Assembly (NCBI GenBank): GCA_030040295.1
Contig: JASHTZ010000490.1
Span: forward strand, 1-7,078
Length of the DNA stretch: 7,078 nt
Direction: 5' to 3'
From: Terriglobia bacterium
Lineage (GTDB): Bacteria; Acidobacteriota; Terriglobia; UBA7540
A program made the translations under genes and the position numbers. The first letter of the stretch is position 1. Each line of letters starts with the position of its first letter. Under the pieces are notes generated by a model. That model saw only the letters and a list, made by a program, of their open reading frames with translations, had not been told where the DNA came from and ran no database searches. Of this stretch, positions 1 through 5,320 are shown piece by piece.

Positions 1-36
1 ATCGGACTGCATTGGGGGGTCAAGGGCTAGATTTTC

Positions 37-62
37 AGGCGGGATGGCCGGGCAGACCGCCT
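37..62. terminator. Weak hairpin downstream of the aminotransferase
   Basis: A perfect six-base stem (AGGCGG at 37-42 with CCGCCT at 57-62) encloses a 14-base loop. On the plus strand it is followed by only four T residues. On the minus strand, the direction of the aminotransferase operon, it is followed by GAAAATC with no T tract. It could therefore serve a plus-strand gene ending near base 30, where a TAG lies in frame 1, better than the operon itself. The stem is short and the loop is large, so this is only a possible terminator. Confidence 0.18.
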
Positions 63-77
63 TTTGCTATTCCCTTC

Positions 78-1277
78 TTATTTCTTCAGCCTTTCCAGCC
101 GCCGCAGTGCTTCGTCCAGCGTGGCTTCCTTTTTGCAATAGGCGAAGCGCACCTGCTGCGCGCCGCTTGCGGGGTCACGGTAGAAACTGCTTCCAGGCAC
201 CACGCCTACGCCGATTTCGCGCACCAGGTAGCGCGCAAATTCCACGTCATTGTGAAATCCGAAGGCGGAAATATCCGTCATGATGTAATACGCTCCGTGG
301 GGGCGGAAGCAGCGGAACCCGGCCTGTTCGAGCCCCGCCAGCATGCGGTCGCGGCGCGTTTGGTAATTCACGCCAAGCTGGTGGTAATAGCTCTCGGGAA
401 GCCGCAGAGCAGTGGCGCCGGCTTGCTGCAGGGGCGCGGCGGCCCCTACGGTGAGGAAGTCGTGCATCTTGCGGATGGCGTTGGTCACTTCCGGCGGCGC
501 AATGGCGTAACCTACGCGCCAGCCGGTAACGCTGTAGGTCTTTGACATGGCATTGATGGTGATCGTGCGCTCACGCATTCCCGGCAGGGTCATTAGCGAA
601 ACGTGCCGAAAGCCGTCGTATACCAAAAATTGATAAATCTCGTCGGTGATAGCGTATGCGCCGGTGCGGTGGCACTGCTCTGCGATCAACGCAAGTTCGG
701 CGAGCGTGAAAACCTTGCCCGTCGGATTATTGGGCGTGTTCAGAATAATGGCGCGCGTGCGGTCGGTGAAAGCCGCAGCAAGCTCCTGTGGATCGATGGT
801 CCAATCGGGCGGATGGAGACGCACGTGGCGGGTTGTGGCGCCGCAGATGATAGCATCCGGCCCATAATTTTCATAAAAGGGCTCGAAAACCACCACCTCA
901 TCGCCGGGGTCGATGATGGCGAGCAGCGAGGCGATCATGGTCTCCGTGGCGCCGCAGCAAACCGTCAACTCGCGCTCGGGGTCGATCGCGAGTCCCGTGT
1001 CGCGCTCGAAGCGCCCGGCGACGGCGCGGCGGAATTCACGCGCCCCCCAGGTGATCTCGTACTGGTTGATGTCCGCGCGAATCGCGGCGACCGCGGCCTC
1101 CTTCACCTCCTCGGGGGCGGCGAAATCCGGGAAGCCTTGCGCAAGGTTCACGGCATTGTGTTCAATCGCCAGGCGCGTCATCTCGCGAATCACCGATTCG
1201 GTGAATTTCTGCGCCTTTTGGGAAACGGGGGAGCGGCGCTCCGCCAGGCTTGTGGCCATGGAGATCTTCTCGCTCAT
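78..1277 (-). CDS. PLP-dependent aminotransferase, class I/II (kynurenine/methionine aminotransferase-like)
   Basis: This 399-residue fold-type I aminotransferase transfers an amino group from an amino acid to a 2-oxo acid in the cytoplasm. The length is normal for the family and all key positions are present. They are the NNPTG motif with cofactor-contacting Asn184, the DEIY motif with Asp212 (pyridine nitrogen) and Tyr215, the Schiff-base Lys246 in SKTYSVTGWR, and Arg377 in VRFAYCK, which should bind the substrate carboxylate. NLAQGFPDF near residue 45 and FEPFYENY near residue 130 are typical of the subgroup with kynurenine-oxoglutarate transaminase, glutamine transaminase K and E. coli YbdL (methionine aminotransferase). 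I therefore infer an aromatic or sulfur amino acid substrate, but specificity cannot be read from sequence; a general aspartate/aromatic aminotransferase is the alternative. The ATG start is supported by GAGGTG at 1283-1288, five bases upstream. It is the last visible gene of the minus-strand operon. Confidence 0.93.
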   Translation of the reverse strand: MSEKISMATSLAERRSPVSQKAQKFTESVIREMTRLAIEHNAVNLAQGFPDFAAPEEVKEAAVAAIRADINQYEITWGAREFRRAVAGRFERDTGLAIDPERELTVCCGATETMIASLLAIIDPGDEVVVFEPFYENYGPDAIICGATTRHVRLHPPDWTIDPQELAAAFTDRTRAIILNTPNNPTGKVFTLAELALIAEQCHRTGAYAITDEIYQFLVYDGFRHVSLMTLPGMRERTITINAMSKTYSVTGWRVGYAIAPPEVTNAIRKMHDFLTVGAAAPLQQAGATALRLPESYYHQLGVNYQTRRDRMLAGLEQAGFRCFRPHGAYYIMTDISAFGFHNDVEFARYLVREIGVGVVPGSSFYRDPASGAQQVRFAYCKKEATLDEALRRLERLKK

Positions 1278-1281
1278 GCCT

Positions 1282-3600
1282 TCACCTCAATTTTGGGGGG
1301 GCAGACCGCGGCGACGGTGCGGAAGCGAGGCTGTTACCTCGCATCGCAGCAACTCCGCCCGAGGGCGCCGCTGACTGCATCTGCGCACAAGTGGCAAAGT
1401 GCGGCGAGCCGCTCAGAAGCTGGCGGTAAATCCCCGCGTCACGCAGCACCAGTTCAACATAAGTTCGCGTGGCGGGAATGGGAATGCTCTCGAGGAAAAC
1501 TCCATCATCGTGGAAGTCGTACTTTTTTTCCCAATCCTTCACACGGAAATCGCCGGCATTGTAGGCAGCAAGGGCAAGCTCCACCTTTCCATCGAATTCC
1601 TTCAACAGCGCCGCGAGATATGCGCACCCCACCTGCACATTGTAGTTGGGATCGAAGAGGCGGCGCCCGGCGATGCGCGTTCGCGACGGACGGCTGCTGT
1701 GCGCGGCCGTTTCCGGCAGAATCTGCATCAACCCGCGAGCATTGGCGGGGGACAGGGCGCGCGCGCTGAACGCCGATTCCTGCCGCACCAGCCCCATGAC
1801 CAGATACGGGTCAAGATTGTTCAGCCGCGCCTGTTCCTGAATGAGTTTCTGAAAGGGATCGGGGTAAAGAAAATCCCAAATTTCCCCGGGGAGGCCGGAG
1901 AATTCCATCTGGGCGTACGCGGGCACAGCCCTGAGCGCCGCAAACAAAGCTCCGGCGGCGTTCTTCTCCCCGGCGTAAGCTTCCGCGAGCAGCAAGCGCA
2001 GCTCGGGAGGAGGATTGTCCTCCGTCAGCTCGCCCTTCAGGTAATCTTCCTCCAGGTTGGCCAATCCGAGGGCGCGAAGAATCAAGGCGGGCCGCGTAAC
2101 GTCGCTGGGTGTGGTGTCAAGACATGCAAAGCCTGGCGGAACCGCTGCACGCACCAACACGGGCAGCAGGGCGGCGGCAAGAGGCGCGGCGGGGGCATCG
2201 TTTGAGGCTGCGGCGCTTCCGGGCTTGGGGTGAATCGCCGCCAGGCGCGTGGAAGCCTCGGCGGCGTAATAGCTGTGCGCGAAGCGATTGCAAAGCAACG
2301 CGTAGAGCCCTTGCGCGTCGGCCGATGCCCCCTGCTGCTCCTCGATTTGGGCCAGCCAGAAGAGCGCCGCGGGCGCACGCGGAGAATCCGGAAACGCCTT
2401 TAGGTAATCGCTGATTGTAGTGGCAGCGTTGGGATCACCCAGCAGGTAGTCGCACCACGCCAGGCGCCAGCCGTCGTCGCGCAAGTGGGGGCTTTGCGGA
2501 AACAGCTCAGCGAGACGGCGGTAAGCGTGTGCCGCCGCCTGCCAATTAAGCTGGCGATAATAATAAATTCCTGCCGCTGAGAGCGCGTCGGCATAGGCGG
2601 AAGACGATGCGTAGGACGCATCCAGTTTGGCCAGCTCCTGGGTAATGCCCGAATCGTCGGACTGCTGGGCATGCACCTGCACCAGCAGAGCCAATCGCTT
2701 CGCTTCCAAATCGGGCGCATCGAAATGTACGAACAAAGCCTGCAACGCATCTGCGCTGCGGTGCAGTCGGATCAGGCATTCCGCCTCTCCCAATCGCCAG
2801 CGTGGTGCAAGGACATGGCCGGGATGGTCACGCAGCAGCACGTTGTATTCCTTCAGGGCATCGACGTAAAGACCCGCTTTTGACAGCGCCTCGGCGCGCG
2901 TGGTGCGAAGCTCGTTATCGGGGGCCGGATATTTGGAGCCCAACTCTGTACGCAAATCCGCAAGCTCCTCCCCCGCCGCTTTGGCCTCGGTGGAGGCAGG
3001 AAACTTATAATAAATATTCTGAAAGTCAGCGGCGGCCTCGCCCAGGCGGTGGACGACCCGCTCAGCGCGTGCCAGTTTAAAGGTGAGCACCGGGCTCTCC
3101 CGCGTCTCAGGAGCCGCCGTCAGGGCGTTGATGGCCTGTTGAGTCTGCCGGCTCTCCAGCAGCGCGTCCGCAAGTAAAACGAGGGCTTGATAGCGCAATG
3201 GGCTTTCAGGGAAGCGGCCGGCAAAATTCTCAAGCGCTTTCGCTGCTTCCTGCTGCCGGCCGGCCTTCTCCAGCGCCGAGGCCTGGTCGAAGACCGCGTA
3301 ATCGGTTAATGAAAACCCGGTTCTTGCCGATTCACCGAGGTCGTTCGCCGCGTCAGCGTAACTCTGCGCCTGAAATTCCTGGTATCCCAACAGGAACCAG
3401 GCCCATCCGCTCCAAATGGGATCGGTCTGCGATTTGGCGTAGCTTCGCAGGCGTGGCCAATTGAGGCGAGGCGAAGTACCGGCAGCCAGATCGCGAAGGC
3501 TTGAGGGAACCAGATCCCCGGCGCGCGCTGGACCGCACACGAGGGGGAAGCAAGCGCACAAGCACAGGATTCGAAACAACGGTTTGCCCGGAACACTCAC
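1282..3600 (-). CDS. Soluble lytic murein transglycosylase with TPR-type superhelix (Slt family), secreted
   Basis: The enzyme cleaves the MurNAc-GlcNAc bond of peptidoglycan, forming 1,6-anhydroMurNAc ends, in the periplasm. Residues 1-27 look like a signal peptide with a hydrophobic core (ILCLCACFPLVCG) and an Ala-Arg-Ala cleavage site before Gly28. About residues 55-455 are helical TPR-like repeats. A transition segment ending in IWDFLYP (about 574-580) leads into the SLT catalytic domain (about 584-735). That domain shows LVRQESAF with catalytic Glu608, GLMQ at 623-626, AAYNAG at 678-683 and a TRTYVELVL motif near 711-719. The last ~35 residues are a Ser/Ala/Pro-rich tail. At 772 residues it is longer than E. 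coli Slt70. The start is GTG; its TGA-sharing overlap (GTGA, 3597-3600) with the upstream gene and the signal peptide beginning right there both support it. An AGGA lies eight bases upstream. I avoid the symbol slt because orthology is not certain. Confidence 0.92.
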   Translation of the reverse strand: MSVPGKPLFRILCLCACFPLVCGPARAGDLVPSSLRDLAAGTSPRLNWPRLRSYAKSQTDPIWSGWAWFLLGYQEFQAQSYADAANDLGESARTGFSLTDYAVFDQASALEKAGRQQEAAKALENFAGRFPESPLRYQALVLLADALLESRQTQQAINALTAAPETRESPVLTFKLARAERVVHRLGEAAADFQNIYYKFPASTEAKAAGEELADLRTELGSKYPAPDNELRTTRAEALSKAGLYVDALKEYNVLLRDHPGHVLAPRWRLGEAECLIRLHRSADALQALFVHFDAPDLEAKRLALLVQVHAQQSDDSGITQELAKLDASYASSSAYADALSAAGIYYYRQLNWQAAAHAYRRLAELFPQSPHLRDDGWRLAWCDYLLGDPNAATTISDYLKAFPDSPRAPAALFWLAQIEEQQGASADAQGLYALLCNRFAHSYYAAEASTRLAAIHPKPGSAAASNDAPAAPLAAALLPVLVRAAVPPGFACLDTTPSDVTRPALILRALGLANLEEDYLKGELTEDNPPPELRLLLAEAYAGEKNAAGALFAALRAVPAYAQMEFSGLPGEIWDFLYPDPFQKLIQEQARLNNLDPYLVMGLVRQESAFSARALSPANARGLMQILPETAAHSSRPSRTRIAGRRLFDPNYNVQVGCAYLAALLKEFDGKVELALAAYNAGDFRVKDWEKKYDFHDDGVFLESIPIPATRTYVELVLRDAGIYRQLLSGSPHFATCAQMQSAAPSGGVAAMRGNSLASAPSPRSAPPKLR
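1283..1288 (-). promoter_or_regulatory. Ribosome binding site of the aminotransferase, overlapping the upstream stop codon
   Basis: On the minus strand GAGGTG runs from 1288 to 1283 and ends five bases before the ATG at 1277. The TGA stop of the transglycosylase (1284-1282) shares bases with it, so a ribosome terminating on the upstream gene sits directly on this site. That arrangement usually goes with translational coupling. The same GAGGTG occurs in front of the first gene of the operon. Confidence 0.75.
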
Positions 3601-5057
3601 GCGGAAGGTCCTGGATATTCCGTCCCCAGAACCGAAGGGTCGTTTGCCGCCAGGGTTTTCACCAGCTCATCGTGGAAATAGTCAACCTGTTTGCTGAGGA
3701 TCTTGCCGAAACGCTTTTCGAAAGTCTGGCGGCTGCGGTCGATATCGGACTTGAGCCGCTTATAGACGTCCCGATTCTTGCGTCCGTCGGCCACTTTGGC
3801 TTTGTTGTAGAGCTCGATTTCAGAGACTAGAAGTTTGGCGAATCGCTTCGCGTCCTTATGAACTTTTTGGTCGGCCTCACTAAGCTGCGCCACGTCGATA
3901 CCCGCAGGAGCAGGTGGCGCGGCCACGGCGACCGGCGGAGGGGGAGCAACCTCCTCAACTGCGGCGGGTGGAGGCTCGACCTCGAGGGGAATGTCAATTG
4001 CACCCGGCGCAGCAGGCGGAGCTTCAAGCACCACCTCAATGGGAGGCAGAGGCGGTTCGGGTGGCGGGGGTTCGGCGGCCTCAGCATGCGCTTCCATTAC
4101 CGCTCGTTCGACTCTTGACTCTGGTACGGGCGGCTCTTCGTGTTGAACTTCCTCGGGCGCTGCTTCGGCGGCGGGGGCCTCCGCCTCTTCCGCTTCGGGA
4201 ACATTCTCCGCCACCTCTTCGGCGGAGAAGCCGCCGCTCAGGGCGATGAGGCGATCAATCTGCGCGCCGCTGAATTCCGCCAGAATTTTTAGGGCGTTGA
4301 CGGGGAGCGATTCACCCTTTTCGCCGGGATCGGCATAGAAAATGGCGGAGACGGACCCGGCAGAGCGAACCGGCAGCAGCAGAATGTGAACCTTCGGTCC
4401 GGGTTTGAGCTTATCCAGCACATTGCGGTTTTTCTTGAGAGTCGCGGCGCTGGCGTCCACATGCCCGGCCGTCTCGCAAACCTGCTTGAAGGGGCTCTCT
4501 TGACCGAGCGGGATGATGAGGGCGTGCAAAACCTTGTCGGTTAGCGCCGGACCGAATCCATGGGCGGAAGCGCCCCAAGCCGCTTTGCCCCGCACGTCAA
4601 AAACCGCGGCACGCACACCCAACTGCGCAGCCTCTTGCGTGAGCGCTTCCAACACTTGCTCGGGAATCGTGCTGGTGACGATGTTGCGGACGGCGCTCAG
4701 GACTCCTTCCAGCACGGTTTCCGGCGGAATCTGCGCTGCAGCGGCTTCTTCGGCAGCCTTGGTGGCCGCGGCCTCAGCGGCCCGGGCAGCCTGCTCAGCC
4801 GCCTTGGCTTCACCAAGCTCCGTGGCGCGGGCAGCGGCTTCTTCGGCAGCTTTGGCGGCGGCCTGTTCGGCGGCGCGCGCAACCTCCTCCCATTGCCGGG
4901 CAGCTTCCTGTTCGGCCTGCTCGTGGAGTTGGCGCAATTCCGTCAGCTCCGCGCTGAGCTTCTCGAAGCGCTCGGCCTGCGCGCGCAGATCCTGCTCAAC
5001 CCGCTGGCGCGCCTCCTGAATGGAATCAGCAAGCGTAGAAAGTTGTGTCTCGGCCAA
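3597..5057 (-). CDS. Coiled-coil / GAF-like domain protein with Pro-Glu-rich linker and helical C-terminal module
   Basis: I do not recognise a named gene. From the proposed start the product is 486 residues with no signal peptide or membrane segment, so it is probably cytoplasmic. Residues 1-108 form a charged, Ala/Glu-rich coiled coil. Residues about 115-276 alternate predicted strands and helices like a GAF sensor domain (AAVFDVRGKAAWG, VHILLLPVRSAGSVSAIFYAD). Residues 277-391 are a disordered Pro/Glu/Ala linker. Residues 392-486 are a charged helical module (HKDAKRFAKLLVSEIELYN, then DVYKRLKSDIDRSR); I recall similar modules ending acidobacterial and deltaproteobacterial proteins, without being able to confirm it. 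The start is chosen as TTG at 5057 because GAGGTG lies seven bases upstream and the protein then begins MAETQLSTL. The reading frame stays open to 5132 (another TTG), but that extension is uncharged and lies upstream of the promoter candidate. The stop overlaps the transglycosylase start by four bases, so the two products are probably coupled. A sensory or scaffolding role linked to cell-wall turnover is inference only. Confidence 0.82.
   Translation of the reverse strand: MAETQLSTLADSIQEARQRVEQDLRAQAERFEKLSAELTELRQLHEQAEQEAARQWEEVARAAEQAAAKAAEEAAARATELGEAKAAEQAARAAEAAATKAAEEAAAAQIPPETVLEGVLSAVRNIVTSTIPEQVLEALTQEAAQLGVRAAVFDVRGKAAWGASAHGFGPALTDKVLHALIIPLGQESPFKQVCETAGHVDASAATLKKNRNVLDKLKPGPKVHILLLPVRSAGSVSAIFYADPGEKGESLPVNALKILAEFSGAQIDRLIALSGGFSAEEVAENVPEAEEAEAPAAEAAPEEVQHEEPPVPESRVERAVMEAHAEAAEPPPPEPPLPPIEVVLEAPPAAPGAIDIPLEVEPPPAAVEEVAPPPPVAVAAPPAPAGIDVAQLSEADQKVHKDAKRFAKLLVSEIELYNKAKVADGRKNRDVYKRLKSDIDRSRQTFEKRFGKILSKQVDYFHDELVKTLAANDPSVLGTEYPGPSA
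4738..4850. repeat. In-frame 20-base direct repeat within the coiled-coil coding region
   Basis: The 20 bases at 4738-4757 recur exactly at 4831-4850, a period of 93 bases or 31 codons, so both copies are in frame. Each encodes the minus-strand peptide AAEEAAA. The sequence between and around them is a degenerate variation on Ala/Glu/Lys codons. It looks like a low-complexity coiled coil that may have grown by internal duplication. It could also be simple codon bias in an Ala-rich stretch, but 20 identical bases is more than that alone readily gives. Confidence 0.6.
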
Positions 5058-5064
5058 GATGGAA

Positions 5065-5070
5065 CACCTC
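5065..5070 (-). promoter_or_regulatory. Ribosome binding site deciding the TTG start of the coiled-coil/GAF gene
   Basis: GAGGTG on the minus strand (5070 to 5065) is followed by seven bases and then TTG at 5057-5055. It matches the site in front of the aminotransferase base for base. No comparable purine-rich site stands before the further upstream TTG at 5132. This is the main reason to prefer the shorter 486-residue protein. Confidence 0.65.
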
Positions 5071-5124
5071 ACTGGGATCAGCGTCGCCTCATTATGAATC
5101 AAGCCGCGGGGCGTGTGCAACGGG

Positions 5125-5155
5125 ATTATCAAGTGTAATCATCACAAAATGTGAA
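5125..5155 (-). promoter_or_regulatory. Candidate sigma-70 type promoter of the minus-strand operon
   Basis: On the minus strand TTCACA (5155-5150) matches the -35 consensus at five of six positions, and GATAAT (5130-5125) matches the -10 consensus at five of six. The 19-base spacer is longer than the ideal 17. Transcription would start near 5118, giving a leader of about 60 bases before the TTG at 5057. If real, it places the alternative start at 5132 outside the transcript. This is a prediction from consensus only. Confidence 0.4.
5142..5154. promoter_or_regulatory. Inverted repeat TCACA-AAA-TGTGA, possible operator
   Basis: Two perfect five-base arms flank an AAA centre, making a 13-base near-palindrome in the divergent intergenic region. 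The right arm overlaps the proposed -35 box of the operon promoter, where a bound repressor would block RNA polymerase. The half-sites are those of CRP/FNR-type sites, but in reverse order and with a shorter centre, so it is not a standard CRP box. A chance occurrence in an AT-rich stretch is possible. Confidence 0.3.
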
Positions 5156-5320
5156 GGCGTTTTTTTCTTGGGGATTCTTAATTCGACTGTTCACTTCTTT
5201 CACCCTATGTCTTCCCATCGACAAAACGCGTTGGTTCGCACGAAAAGGGGTTGCTGAGCGTCGTCATCAACGGGGTCGGGTTGGGTCTGGTAACGGAACT
5301 GGCAGCTCGGGAGGATTCAT

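Noticed and set aside
603..1769. Long plus-strand open frame of 388 codons
   Set aside because: It lies antisense across the aminotransferase and transglycosylase genes, both of which carry intact family motifs. Its translation shows no recognisable domain, and it looks like a GC-rich shadow frame.
1399..2205. Plus-strand open frame of 268 codons
   Set aside because: It is antisense to the transglycosylase, including the catalytic domain, and has no plausible start context or domain.
3598..3666. Lipoprotein signal on the transglycosylase (several Cys in the signal core)
   Set aside because: None of the cysteines is preceded by a canonical lipobox, and an Ala-Arg-Ala signal peptidase I site fits well at residue 27.
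4560..5138. Plus-strand open frame of 192 codons, Ser/Gly/Leu/Arg-rich
   Set aside because: It mirrors the Ala/Glu codons of the coiled coil on the other strand; its repeats are explained by the real gene.
5142..5166. TCACA/TGTGA hairpin followed by seven T as a plus-strand terminator
   Set aside because: The stem is only five bases and AT-rich, five bases separate it from the T tract, and no plus-strand gene ends upstream. An operator reading is more economical.
5168..5211. Plus-strand promoter for the GH79 gene (TCGACT with TATGTC, or TTGGGG)
   Set aside because: TCGACT at 5183-5188 with a 17-base spacer leads only to TATGTC, three of six matches. The other combinations have poor -10 boxes, so no convincing promoter could be named.
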